Source: JADJNW01 sp964526645 (GTDB lineage: Bacteria; Bacteroidota; Bacteroidia; Chitinophagales; Saprospiraceae). From it: a stretch of 64,000 nt of DNA. This document shows positions 10,282 to 18,035 of this stretch, piece after piece. The stretch covers positions 1 to 64,000 of the forward strand of contig CAZGJN010000010.1 in NCBI GenBank assembly GCA_964526645.1. Reading direction: 5' to 3'. The position numbers and the translations under genes are program-made. Below the pieces are notes generated by a model. That model did no database searches. It saw only the letters and a program-made list of their open reading frames with translations, and was not told the origin of the DNA. Position 1 is the stretch's first letter. Each line of letters begins with the position of its first letter.

Positions 10282-11697
10282 CTAAGCCTCTAATGCAATG
10301 GTTTCTCCCAGTTTTGGAATTTCTATTGCTTGAAATCCCTGTTGCAACAATAGCCCTCGAAAATGCTCCTGTGCCTTTAGTTCGCCGTGCACCAAGAAGA
10401 TTTTCTTCGCGCGTTCTTTTTGATTTTCCAGAAAATGGACCATTTCCCAGCGATCTGCATGGGCAGAAAAAGAGTCCATAATGGTAACCTCTGCTTTTAC
10501 GGGCTTCCATTGCCCAAATAGCTTGAGTTCTTTCACGCCATTGCGCAACATACCGCCGGGTGTATCAGGCGCGCAGTACCCCACGATCAGGATGGTATTT
10601 TGCTCGTTATCAATGCTATTAAACAAATGATGCCGGATGCGCCCCGCATTTGCCATGCCTGAGGCACTGATGATGATGCAGGGTTCTTGGTAAGTATTGA
10701 GTTTTTTAGATGCTTCCGTTTCGCGGATGTATTGTAAATTGTTAAACCCAAATGGATTGTCATCTTTTAATAGATATTCATGGAGCTGATTGTCAAAACA
10801 TTCTGGATGCGAGCCGTAGATGGTAGTGGCATTTACCGCCAGGGGGCTATCCACAAAAACCGGCACCGGCGGGAGTTTGCCGGCACTCACCAACTGGTCC
10901 AGGATGTACACAATCTCTTGGGTACGCCCCACACTGAAAGCAGGGATGATGAGCTTCCCCTTTTTTTCGATACAGGTGTGTTGAATAATTTTTAAAAAAT
11001 GACTGGTTTCTGCGGGCTTTTCCTCGTGGTCGCGGTCGCCGTAGGTAGATTCGCAAATCAAATAATCCACTGCCGGCATGGCTTGTGGATCGCGTAAGAT
11101 CGGGCGGTTGGGCCTGCCGATATCACCCGTGAAGCCCAGCATGATCTCCTTGCCATTTTCTTTCACTTTCAGTGTTACGCTGGCACTACCCAGAATATGC
11201 CCAGTATCGGCAAATAAGACCTCGACATCGTTGTGTATTTTAAACCAGCGATCATAGCCATAGCTTATGAATTGCTTCATGCACGCATCCACATCCGCAG
11301 CCGTGTAGAGTGGCTCGCGGGCTTCCAGTTCTTCTTTGTTGATCGCGCGCTCGTGGCGTTCGTTATAATTATCTGCGTCTCCTTCCTGGATTTTGGCGGC
11401 ATCCAGCAGCATGATCGTGCACAGGCTTCGGCTGGCGTGGGTACACCGAATTGGACCCTGAAAACCATCCTTCACTAATTTGGGCAAACGCCCGCAGTGG
11501 TCAATATGAGCGTGCGATAAGATCACACCATCCAACTCCGCCGGATCGAAGAGCCAGTTCTCATTGAAATCCTTCATACTTTCGGAGCGCCCCTGGTACA
11601 TTCCACAGTCGAGCAGAATTTTTGTACCGTCCTGGAGGATAAGCAAATGTGCACTACCCGTGACCTCGCGCGCCGCGCCGCAGAATTTGATTTGCAT
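10282..11697 (-). CDS. MBL-fold beta-CASP ribonuclease (RNA exo/endonuclease family)
   Basis: This 471-residue protein belongs to the beta-CASP branch of the metallo-beta-lactamase fold, the family of CPSF-73-like and bacterial RNA-processing nucleases. The N-terminus MQIKFCGAAREVTGSAH is typical of the family. The zinc-binding HxHxDH motif is SHAHIDHCGR at residues 61-70, followed by ESTYGDRDHE and, in the C-terminal RMMBL segment, FSAHAD and FLVHGE. The beta-CASP insert occupies the middle third (IPAFSVGRTQEIVYIL). The length is normal for the family. It is probably cytoplasmic and involved in RNA turnover or maturation; the substrate cannot be read from the sequence. It is transcribed alone. 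Confidence 0.9.
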   Translation of the reverse strand: MQIKFCGAAREVTGSAHLLILQDGTKILLDCGMYQGRSESMKDFNENWLFDPAELDGVILSHAHIDHCGRLPKLVKDGFQGPIRCTHASRSLCTIMLLDAAKIQEGDADNYNERHERAINKEELEAREPLYTAADVDACMKQFISYGYDRWFKIHNDVEVLFADTGHILGSASVTLKVKENGKEIMLGFTGDIGRPNRPILRDPQAMPAVDYLICESTYGDRDHEEKPAETSHFLKIIQHTCIEKKGKLIIPAFSVGRTQEIVYILDQLVSAGKLPPVPVFVDSPLAVNATTIYGSHPECFDNQLHEYLLKDDNPFGFNNLQYIRETEASKKLNTYQEPCIIISASGMANAGRIRHHLFNSIDNEQNTILIVGYCAPDTPGGMLRNGVKELKLFGQWKPVKAEVTIMDSFSAHADRWEMVHFLENQKERAKKIFLVHGELKAQEHFRGLLLQQGFQAIEIPKLGETIALEA

Positions 11698-11744
11698 GGA
11701 AGTGTTAGTTTAATTGGGTGTAAAATATCAACTTTGCGTAAAGT

Positions 11745-11864
11745 ATGCAATGTATGGAGATAGAAGGTCAAATAACAAAAGTTGAGTATCAGATTTTATT
11801 GGCATATTTGTTTGAAGAATCTTGTGGGAATAAATTTGTTGCCAAAATTGCTGGAGTCAAATGA
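11745..11864 (+). CDS. 39-codon ORF overlapping the start of the adenine methylase
   Basis: This short frame encodes MQCMEIEGQITKVEYQI and continues to AKIAGVK. Its TGA stop (11862-11864) overlaps the ATG of the methylase (11861-11863) as ATGA, the usual arrangement for translational coupling. A second ATG lies at 11754. It resembles no family I know. It may be a real small gene, a leader that couples translation of the methylase, or the remnant of a longer gene once fused to or preceding it. Base composition is AT-rich like the methylase and unlike the genes on either side. Confidence 0.4.
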   Translation: MQCMEIEGQITKVEYQILLAYLFEESCGNKFVAKIAGVK

Positions 11865-12712
11865 TCAAAAGCCCTTTGCGGTATCCCGGTGGAAAGAGTC
11901 GCTCCGTTGGTTTAATTGGGAGTGTCATTCCGCCATTTTCAGAATTTAGAGAGCCTTTTGTGGGAGGTGGATCTGTATTCCTTCACATGAAACAAAAATT
12001 TCCAGGCAAACAATTTTGGATCAATGATCTCTACCCTGAACTTTATTTTTTTTGGAAATATTGTCAAAAAGATATAAATGCTTTGATTGAACAGGTCGGC
12101 AAGTGGCGATTTTTATTTACAAACGGTAAAGAATTGCATCAATTTTTAATTAATAATATTAAGTTATTTAGTGAGATAGAAAAAGCCGCTGCCTTTTTCA
12201 TTTTTAATCGTATTACTTTTTCTGGCACAACGGAAGCGGGGGGGTATTCAGAGCAAGCTTTCAAAGAGCGATTTACTGATTCAAGCATCGAAAGGCTGAA
12301 ACACTTTTCTAACCTTCTTCATGATACTAATATTACTAATCTTGATTACGAAGCTGTTGTCGGGGCACCCGGGGATAATGTCTTTTTATTTTTAGACCCT
12401 CCTTATTACGCTGCGACTAAGTCCGCTTTGTACGGTAAAAATGGTAAATTACACAAAGTATTTGATCATCAAAGACTTGCAAATATTTTGAGTAATTGCT
12501 CACATCAATGGCTATTGACCTATGATGATAGTACTTATATCAGAGAATTGTATGAATTTGCCAATGTTATCTCTTGGGATTTAACCTACGGAATGCGAAA
12601 TGTAAATAAAAATGCTAACCAGGTAGGTAAAGAATTAATGATTGCGAACTATCCAATTCAATTGTCACAACCGGCACAACTAAAAATGTTTGAAGATCCA
12701 AACACCAAGTAG
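11861..12712 (+). CDS. orphan D12-class N6-adenine DNA methyltransferase
   Basis: A Dam-like protein of 283 residues that transfers a methyl group from SAM to adenine N6 in DNA. The SAM-binding region is LRYPGGKSRSVGLI (6-19) and FREPFVGGGSVF (29-40), and the catalytic DPPY motif is LDPPYYAA (178-185). The order (SAM motif first, DPPY later) fits the alpha group/D12 class (PF02086). No restriction endonuclease or specificity gene is near, so it is either a solitary regulatory methylase or the survivor of a restriction-modification or phage-defence island. The codon use is visibly more AT-rich than the neighbours, which suggests acquisition by transfer. Its start overlaps a 39-codon ORF. Confidence 0.88.
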   Translation: MIKSPLRYPGGKSRSVGLIGSVIPPFSEFREPFVGGGSVFLHMKQKFPGKQFWINDLYPELYFFWKYCQKDINALIEQVGKWRFLFTNGKELHQFLINNIKLFSEIEKAAAFFIFNRITFSGTTEAGGYSEQAFKERFTDSSIERLKHFSNLLHDTNITNLDYEAVVGAPGDNVFLFLDPPYYAATKSALYGKNGKLHKVFDHQRLANILSNCSHQWLLTYDDSTYIRELYEFANVISWDLTYGMRNVNKNANQVGKELMIANYPIQLSQPAQLKMFEDPNTK

Positions 12713-12738
12713 TCCAATCCAGACGGACTCTCTAAAAA

Positions 12739-12777
12739 CAAAAGCATTGCCGAGTTTTGTTCCGACAATGCTTTTTT
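12739..12777. terminator. bidirectional terminator between methylase and YceI genes
   Basis: AAAGCATTG (12741-12749) pairs with CAATGCTTT (12766-12774), flanked by an A-run on the left and TTTTTT on the right. It sits 26 bases after the methylase stop and 28 bases beyond the stop of the convergent YceI gene, so it can end both transcripts. Confidence 0.75.
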
Positions 12778-12805
12778 CTGCGCTTTTAGAAATACGCCGC
12801 AATGC

Positions 12806-13354
12806 TTACTGCTGTTTCACCACTTGCACGTTCAGGTGTAGGCGCACCTCATCGCTCACTACCACACTGCCTGCTTCCGTCACGGCACTCCATTTCAGGT
12901 TGAAATCTTTGCGATTGATAGTGCCATTGATTTCAAAACCGGCTTTGTGCTGTCCGTAAGGATCGGCGGCTTCGCCCAGAAAATCAACGTCCAATTCGAC
13001 TTGCTTGGTCACATCGCGGATCGTGAGATCGCCAGTGGTCTTGTATTTTTTGTCCCCTACTTTTGTGAAGGAAGTAGAATGAAAAGTCAGTTCGGGATAA
13101 GCTTCTGCATTGAAAAAGTCATCGCTTTTCAAGTGGGCATCGCGCTGTGCCTGATTGGTATCAATGCTGGCGATCTTGGCTCTGAAATAGGCAGTTGCCC
13201 CTTCAAAACCTTCGTCGGTTTGCTCGATACCGCCCTCGAATTCGCGAAAATAACCAGTCACGGTGCTGATTACTAAGTGTTTAACTTTAAAACTTACTTC
13301 AGAATGTGTCGGGTCAATCGCCCATTTGGTTGCTACGGTAGTTGTAGTGGACAT
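12806..13354 (-). CDS. YceI-family protein, cytoplasmic type
   Basis: A 182-residue YceI protein, a lipocalin-like barrel whose characterised relatives bind isoprenoid quinones or other long lipids. Family hallmarks are WAIDPTHSEVSFKVKHL at the start, the central DAHLKSDDFFNAEAYPELTF block, and TGDLTIRDVTKQVELDV. It has no signal peptide, unlike the second YceI gene at 57471, so it probably stays in the cytoplasm. An elaborate inverted-repeat region lies just upstream and a MarR-family gene is 630 bases away on the other strand. MarR control of YceI genes is plausible but inferred. Confidence 0.9.
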   Translation of the reverse strand: MSTTTTVATKWAIDPTHSEVSFKVKHLVISTVTGYFREFEGGIEQTDEGFEGATAYFRAKIASIDTNQAQRDAHLKSDDFFNAEAYPELTFHSTSFTKVGDKKYKTTGDLTIRDVTKQVELDVDFLGEAADPYGQHKAGFEINGTINRKDFNLKWSAVTEAGSVVVSDEVRLHLNVQVVKQQ

Positions 13355-13366
13355 GATTTTTTGATT

Positions 13367-13434
13367 AGTTAACGAATTTATTTTTAGTGTTTAAACATTG
13401 ATTTAGGTGCAATGTTTTACTTTATTCGTTAACT
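13367..13434 (-). promoter_or_regulatory. nested inverted repeats upstream of yceI (candidate operator)
   Basis: An outer perfect 11-bp inverted repeat pairs AGTTAACGAAT (13367-13377) with ATTCGTTAACT (13424-13434). Between them is a perfect 8-bp repeat, AAACATTG (13393-13400) with CAATGTTT (13410-13417). Each outer arm contains the palindrome GTTAAC. The block starts 13 bases before the YceI start codon, where a repressor or stress regulator would bind. The nearby MarR protein is the obvious candidate. Confidence 0.5.
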
Positions 13435-13456
13435 TTTTGTTAAAAAACAGCGCGGT

Positions 13457-13858
13457 TTATTCCACTTGAACCAATTGCATGGTACCTGCTCCTTCTAAAA
13501 ACAGGGACTTCTTTTTGATCTGAAAAGTATTCATATTGGGAAGCATGGCTACGATCTGCATCGCCAATTCGCTATCGCAGCAGGCTTTGGTGCAAGCGAG
13601 TGGTTGGATGGCAATATTGCCTGGCGTTTTAATTTCGTATTTACTAAAACAATTATTGATATCCAATTTGATGCCAATAGATTGATCCGCTCTAAATTCA
13701 ATGATATAATCTTTGGTAGGAAGTTGCACATTGGTTGCATCGGCTTGGCGAAGCTCCGTGACTTTCCAGCGGGTGTCGGCGAGGCTTTCGGTTTGCTCGT
13801 CGCACTTGGAAGCGCTCAACAAAACAAACAGGCAAAAAACGCAGGCAATTATTTTCAT
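13457..13858 (-). CDS. exported META/HslJ-like domain protein
   Basis: About 133 residues from the ATG at 13858 (MKIIACVFCLF). The open frame extends 23 codons further upstream but loses the signal peptide. A hydrophobic signal sequence ends near ASKCDE; the residues before Cys are not a clean lipobox, so lipidation is doubtful. The body (DTRWKVTELRQ, then LDINNCFSKYEI, a CTKACC cluster and a final LEGAGTMQLVQVE) follows the META/HslJ pattern of a small beta-sandwich envelope protein. It has five cysteines after the signal region, likely disulfide-bonded. The function is unknown. Confidence 0.6.
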   Translation of the reverse strand: MKIIACVFCLFVLLSASKCDEQTESLADTRWKVTELRQADATNVQLPTKDYIIEFRADQSIGIKLDINNCFSKYEIKTPGNIAIQPLACTKACCDSELAMQIVAMLPNMNTFQIKKKSLFLEGAGTMQLVQVE

Positions 13859-13982
13859 GCAATTTATTTTTGGTTTTGATACTCCAAAATAAGCTTTTGT
13901 TACATAATTTTTCAGAAAAAACTCCATTTATTTGCAAACAATTGCTATACTAATTAATTTTGTACCAACTAATATTCCAAGT

Positions 13983-14438
13983 GTGACAGAATTTCTCCTG
14001 CTCAAAAAAACAAAAGGCGCGGCTGACTTGCCGGGTTTTGTACTCGAACGCGCCTCCAAGCGCATGAAGCAATACTTTCAGGAACAACTGCAGCAGGCAG
14101 GTTGCGGCATTACAATTGACCAATGGGTGATTTTGCAAGAACTTGAAAAACAGGACGGCTTGAGTCAATTGGAAATCGCCAAAACGACGTTTAAAGACGC
14201 TCCGACCGTGACGCGAATCATAGACTTGCTGTGCGAAAAAGGACTGACCCGCCGCATCGTGAATGAAAAAGACCGCCGCCGATTTCAGATTGAACTCACC
14301 ACTGCTGGTCGCGCCAAAATCGCGGAGGCATTGCCGATCATCGAGCAAGCCCGTGAAAAAACCTGGCAGGGATTCGACGAAGAGAAATTAGATGCCTTAA
14401 TGCAAATGCTGAACGAGGTTTTTGAAAATTTGAAGTAG
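13983..14438 (+). CDS. MarR-family transcriptional regulator
   Basis: About 151 residues with the MarR winged helix-turn-helix: ITIDQWVILQELEKQ (helix 2), LSQLEIAKTTFKDAPTVTRIIDLL (recognition region) and the wing RRIVNEKDRRRFQIELT. A GTG at 13983 (VTEFLLLKK) is the best start. A TTG at 13932 would add 17 residues that look like untranslated leader. It lies directly before hmgA with a 91-nt gap containing an inverted repeat, so it likely regulates the homogentisate genes, possibly sensing an aromatic intermediate. YceI on the other strand is a second possible target. Confidence 0.88.
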   Translation: MTEFLLLKKTKGAADLPGFVLERASKRMKQYFQEQLQQAGCGITIDQWVILQELEKQDGLSQLEIAKTTFKDAPTVTRIIDLLCEKGLTRRIVNEKDRRRFQIELTTAGRAKIAEALPIIEQAREKTWQGFDEEKLDALMQMLNEVFENLK

Positions 14439-14454
14439 ATGTGCTGGATGTGTG

Positions 14455-14490
14455 ATGTGTTCATGTGCGCCCAGCCTGGCACGAACACAT
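14455..14490 (+). promoter_or_regulatory. interrupted 12-bp inverted repeat before hmgA (candidate MarR operator)
   Basis: ATGTGTTC (14455-14462) pairs perfectly with GAACACAT (14483-14490). Just inside, GTGC and GCAC extend the symmetry, with a 2-nt bulge on the left arm. It lies 17 bases after the marR stop and 40 bases before hmgA. Placement suits an operator, though as RNA it could also form a hairpin; there is no T-run, so a terminator is unlikely. Confidence 0.5.
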
Positions 14491-14529
14491 AAACACCTGA
14501 ATATAATAGCGCAATTAAAACCAAAAAAT

Positions 14530-15702
14530 ATGCACTACCACAGCTTAGGAAATATCCCGCAAAAGCGCCACACCCAATTCCGCAAACCGGATGGCAGCCT
14601 GTACCACGAGGAACTCTTTTCTACCGAAGGGTTTAGCAATTTGTATTCGCTGCTGTACCACGCGCATCCACCCACGCAGATTGTGCAGGTAGGCGAGCCT
14701 TATTCGGTGGCGCCGAAAGTGGTGTACGATAAGCAACTCAAGCACCGCAGTCTGAAAGGTTTTAAAATTGAGCCAGAAGATGATTACCTCAAAAGCCGCA
14801 AACCGGTTTTGGTGAACAACGATTGCCAGATTTCCTTGGCTGCACCGACGCAGGGAACCAGTGGCTATTTTTTCAAAAACGCCGATGCCGATGAAGTGAT
14901 CTTCGTGCATGAAGGCACTGGTACGTTGCGCACGATGTACGGTGCACTGGAATTTGAATACGGGGATTACCTTGTCATTCCGCGCGGCACGACCTACCAG
15001 ATGGAATTTGACGATGACAATAATCGCTTGTTTATCGTTGAGTCCTATGGACCAATTACCACGCCTAAGCGCTATCGCAATGCCTTCGGGCAATTGGCTG
15101 AACACGCCCCTTTTTGCGAACGCGACATCCGCAAGCCTTCTGATTTACAAACCCACGACGAGCAGGGCGAATTCCTATTTTACATCAAAAAACAAAACCA
15201 GATTTATCCTTATTACTATCTCAACCATCCCTTTGATGTGGTGGGATGGGATGGTTATTGCTACCCTTATGCTTTCTCGATCCATAATTTCGAGCCAATT
15301 ACTGGTCGTGTGCACCAGCCACCGCCTGTGCATCAGACTTTCGATGGGCATAATTTTGTAATATGCTCTTTTGTGCCGCGTTTGTTTGATTATCATCCCT
15401 TAGCCATTCCAGCGCCTTATAATCATAGCAATATAGATAGCGACGAAGTTTTATATTATGTAGATGGCGATTTTATGAGCCGCAAAAATGTGGAGCGCGG
15501 TCAGATTACCTTACATCCAGGAGGAATTCCACACGGACCTCACCTCGGCACGGTAGAGCGGAGCATCGGAGCAAAAGAAACCAAAGAATTAGCGGTGATG
15601 GTAGATACCTTCCGACCCTTGCAATTGACGGAATATGCCATGCAGATTGAAGATGCTGATTATTACCGAAGCTGGCTGCCTGAAATAATTATTAATGCTT
15701 AA
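14530..15702 (+). CDS. hmgA: homogentisate 1,2-dioxygenase
   Basis: This non-haem iron enzyme opens the ring of homogentisate to maleylacetoacetate in tyrosine/phenylalanine breakdown. The protein is 390 residues from ATG 14530 (MHYHSLGNIPQKRHTQF); the frame reads 26 codons further upstream but those residues are not family-like. Visible signatures are the cupin-like first half (GDYLVIPRGTTYQ), PPPVHQTFDGHNFVICSF, and the iron ligands in YNHSNIDSDEVLYY (His and Glu) and LHPGGIPHGPH (His). It is the first gene of a set with a four-helix-bundle gene and hppD, which supplies its substrate. Fumarylacetoacetase, the next step, is not in the window. Confidence 0.95.
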   Translation: MHYHSLGNIPQKRHTQFRKPDGSLYHEELFSTEGFSNLYSLLYHAHPPTQIVQVGEPYSVAPKVVYDKQLKHRSLKGFKIEPEDDYLKSRKPVLVNNDCQISLAAPTQGTSGYFFKNADADEVIFVHEGTGTLRTMYGALEFEYGDYLVIPRGTTYQMEFDDDNNRLFIVESYGPITTPKRYRNAFGQLAEHAPFCERDIRKPSDLQTHDEQGEFLFYIKKQNQIYPYYYLNHPFDVVGWDGYCYPYAFSIHNFEPITGRVHQPPPVHQTFDGHNFVICSFVPRLFDYHPLAIPAPYNHSNIDSDEVLYYVDGDFMSRKNVERGQITLHPGGIPHGPHLGTVERSIGAKETKELAVMVDTFRPLQLTEYAMQIEDADYYRSWLPEIIINA

Positions 15703-15703
15703 T

Positions 15704-15718
15704 TTTTTAATGTTGAAT
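15704..15718 (-). repeat. 15-bp inverted-repeat copy, left flank of the four-helix gene
   Basis: TTTTTAATGTTGAAT is the exact reverse complement of ATTCAACATTAAAAA at 16128-16142. It begins two bases after the hmgA stop and runs into the ATG of the four-helix gene. Together with the copies on the right it brackets that gene. Confidence 0.7.
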
Positions 15719-16079
15719 GGAGGACTCAAGTAAAAAAGTAAATGTAATTGAAGAAAAGAGCTTTCAATTTGCATTAGAAATTATAAAATTATATAAAATG
15801 CTGAAAACTAATCACGAGTATGCAATAGGTAGGCAGATACTTCGGTCTGGTACTAGTATAGGCGCGAATGTCGCGGAAGGTACGGCGGCGCAAACACGCA
15901 AGGATTTCATTACAAAAATGTCCATTGCTTCCAAAGAAGCCAGGGAAACCATGTATTGGCTCAGGTTGTTGAAAGCCAGCAAATTAGTAGCGTTTGATTT
16001 CAATCCGCTATGCAAAGATTGCGATGAACTTATACGAATTCTCACTGCCATTGTCAAAACCACACAACAAAAGTTATAA
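15717..16079 (+). CDS. four-helix-bundle (S23/IVS-type) protein
   Basis: A 120-residue member of the four helix bundle/S23 family (TIGR02436-like), also encoded inside 23S rRNA intervening sequences and related to the Avd accessory proteins of diversity-generating retroelements. The diagnostic block is YAIGRQILRSGTSIGANVAEG, followed by KDFITKMSIASKEARETMYWLRLL. It sits between hmgA and hppD in the same direction but has no known role in tyrosine catabolism. It is flanked by inverted copies of ATTCAACATTAAAA, which suggests insertion of a mobile cassette. The function of the family outside DGRs is not established. Confidence 0.9.
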   Translation: MEDSSKKVNVIEEKSFQFALEIIKLYKMLKTNHEYAIGRQILRSGTSIGANVAEGTAAQTRKDFITKMSIASKEARETMYWLRLLKASKLVAFDFNPLCKDCDELIRILTAIVKTTQQKL

Positions 16080-16084
16080 GTAGC

Positions 16085-16142
16085 ATTCAACATTAAAAGC
16101 AAGCATTGAACACATTAAAAACTAAAAATTCAACATTAAAAA
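16085..16142 (+). repeat. cluster of ATTCAACATTAAAA repeats, right flank of the four-helix gene
   Basis: Three copies occur in tandem: ATTCAACATTAAAA (16085-16098), a degenerate ATTGAACACATTAAAA (16105-16120), and ATTCAACATTAAAAA (16128-16142). The last is a perfect 15-bp inverted match to 15704-15718. It ends nine bases before the hppD start, so it also forms the hppD leader. Confidence 0.75.
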
Positions 16143-16151
16143 TTCACTATC

Positions 16152-17276
16152 ATGGAAACGCTAACCAAAAATAAAACTAATACCCACCAGGACACCTTCC
16201 CGATTCTGGGAACGGATCATATCGAATTCTATGTGGGCAACGCCAAGCAAGCAGCACATTATTACCAAACAGCTTTTGGTTTTCGACTCGTGGCGTATCG
16301 AGGACCCGAAACCGGCGTGCGCGACAAGGTTTCGTATGTGCTGGAACAAGGCAAAATCCGATTCGTACTCACGGCTGCGCTCTCACCAGAGCATGAGGTC
16401 AGCCAACACGTACACCAGCACGGCGATGGCGTGAAAGTGCTCGCGCTGTGGGTGGACGATGCCGAGCAATCTTACTACACTGCCTTAGCGCGCGGCGCGC
16501 AAAGCGCTTTTGCAACTCAAACACTGGAGGATGAATATGGTGTAGTAAAAATGGCGGCGATCCGTACCTACGGCGAGACGATTCATACTTTCGTGGAACG
16601 CAAGGATTATGATGGTGTTTTTATGCCTGGATTCGTTGCAAAAACCAGCGAATTGGAAGTGCAACCCATCGGCTTGAAATATGTGGATCACTGCGTAGGC
16701 AACGTGGAACTGGGTATGATGAACCATTGGGTCAACTTCTACCAGGATGTAATGGGCTTTAAATTATTAGTCACTTTTGACGACAAAGACATCTCGACCG
16801 AATACACCGCGCTGATGAGCAAAGTAGTGAGCAATGGCAATGGCTACATCAAATTTCCAATCAACGAACCAGCAGAAGGGCTCAAAAAATCGCAGATCGA
16901 AGAATATCTTGATTTTTACCGAGGTGCCGGTGTACAACACATCGCCGTAGCTACCGATGACATCATTCACACCGTAGATCAGCTTCGCAAACGGGGCGTG
17001 GACTTCCTCTATGTGCCTGAAACGTATTACGAAACCGTGATAGACCGCGTCGGCGAAATTAAAGAAGATATCAAAGAATTGCAACGCTTGAATATCCTGG
17101 TGGATCGCGACGAGGAGGGTTATTTATTACAAATTTTCACCAAGCCGGTGCAGGATCGCCCCACCGTTTTCTACGAAATTATTCAGCGCGAGGGCGCACG
17201 TTCTTTTGGCAAAGGCAATTTCAAAGCCCTGTTTGAAGCCATCGAGCGCGAGCAGGAATTGAGAGGTACCTTGTAG
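16152..17276 (+). CDS. hppD: 4-hydroxyphenylpyruvate dioxygenase
   Basis: This Fe(II) enzyme converts 4-hydroxyphenylpyruvate to homogentisate, the substrate of HmgA encoded upstream. It has 374 residues, a normal length, with two VOC (glyoxalase-like) halves. The N-terminal half starts DHIEFYVGNAKQAAHYY. The C-terminal half carries the iron ligands: His in YVDHCVGNVE, His in GVQHIAVATDDI, and Glu in PTVFYEIIQREG. The conserved tail region FGKGNFKALFEAIEREQ is also present. It is probably cotranscribed from hmgA unless the inserted repeats interrupt the operon. Confidence 0.95.
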   Translation: METLTKNKTNTHQDTFPILGTDHIEFYVGNAKQAAHYYQTAFGFRLVAYRGPETGVRDKVSYVLEQGKIRFVLTAALSPEHEVSQHVHQHGDGVKVLALWVDDAEQSYYTALARGAQSAFATQTLEDEYGVVKMAAIRTYGETIHTFVERKDYDGVFMPGFVAKTSELEVQPIGLKYVDHCVGNVELGMMNHWVNFYQDVMGFKLLVTFDDKDISTEYTALMSKVVSNGNGYIKFPINEPAEGLKKSQIEEYLDFYRGAGVQHIAVATDDIIHTVDQLRKRGVDFLYVPETYYETVIDRVGEIKEDIKELQRLNILVDRDEEGYLLQIFTKPVQDRPTVFYEIIQREGARSFGKGNFKALFEAIEREQELRGTL

Positions 17277-17283
17277 AAATTCG

Positions 17284-17817
17284 TCATTTCACCGCCTCAA
17301 ACGACATATCCAAGCGGCTACTAATGGTGTAAGGTGTAGCATAAGCAAAGAAAAACAACACTTCCAGTTTGTAGCGCTGTTGCGTCAGGATGCGTTTGGC
17401 ATTTCTCAGGGTAGGTAGCAAATCAATACGGCTACCTGCCCTACCCCTCAGGTTGTCAATATAAAATACCTCATCAGCAATCGTACATGCTGCCGAATTT
17501 TCGGGGCAAATGCGCACCGATACCTCCTCTACAAAGTTGTAATCCAGCCCATTATCCAAAGAAGTGATCCGAGCAAAAGTCGGGTTAATCCCCAAAATCA
17601 TAGCCGTATCAAGCTGGTTATTGCTCAAATAAAAATTAATATTGGTAAGCTGCTCGTCGCGCTCGAACACCCGCGGAAAAGTAGCGCTCAAACCTGCCGG
17701 AATATCAAACGTGATATTGGAATAAGTCATCTCAAAAAGCCGCTCACGTTGCTCCTGATTGCAGGAAAAGGACAAAGCTATGGCCATTAATATTTTAAAT
17801 AAAATTATTTTTTTCAT
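17284..17817 (-). CDS. predicted lipoprotein of unknown function
   Basis: A 177-residue protein starting MKKIILFKILMAIALSFSC, a lipoprotein-type signal peptide with Cys at position 19; the lipobox LSFSC is acceptable though not canonical. The mature part is predicted beta-rich (NITFDIPAGL, then VRICPENSAACT, YIDNLRGRAGSRIDLLP) and ends in a strand-like segment. I do not recognise the family. It converges tail to tail with hppD, only seven bases apart, and stands alone on its strand. It may be an outer-membrane-anchored beta-sandwich protein. Confidence 0.65.
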   Translation of the reverse strand: MKKIILFKILMAIALSFSCNQEQRERLFEMTYSNITFDIPAGLSATFPRVFERDEQLTNINFYLSNNQLDTAMILGINPTFARITSLDNGLDYNFVEEVSVRICPENSAACTIADEVFYIDNLRGRAGSRIDLLPTLRNAKRILTQQRYKLEVLFFFAYATPYTISSRLDMSFEAVK

Positions 17818-18035
17818 GTTTTAGTTTTAAAGCAAAAAAGCAATGCAAAAGAGGTTATAAAATCCAAACGAGGTTGTATGGTTCAATTTTACTTGCAAAA
17901 GATTTTTCTGAAAATTACAGGCGATTTCAAATTTCTATTTAATTTTCGATGACAACATTCTTGAATAATCGGAAAAGTTCTGATTTTCGGAATATGATTT
18001 GCAACTATTTTGACCACAATAATCCAAAAAATAAT

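Noticed and set aside
16085..16142. Tandem ATTCAACATTAAAA repeats as a CRISPR-like array
   Set aside because: Only three copies, of uneven length and spacing (6-7 nt between them), no unique 30-nt spacers and no cas genes.
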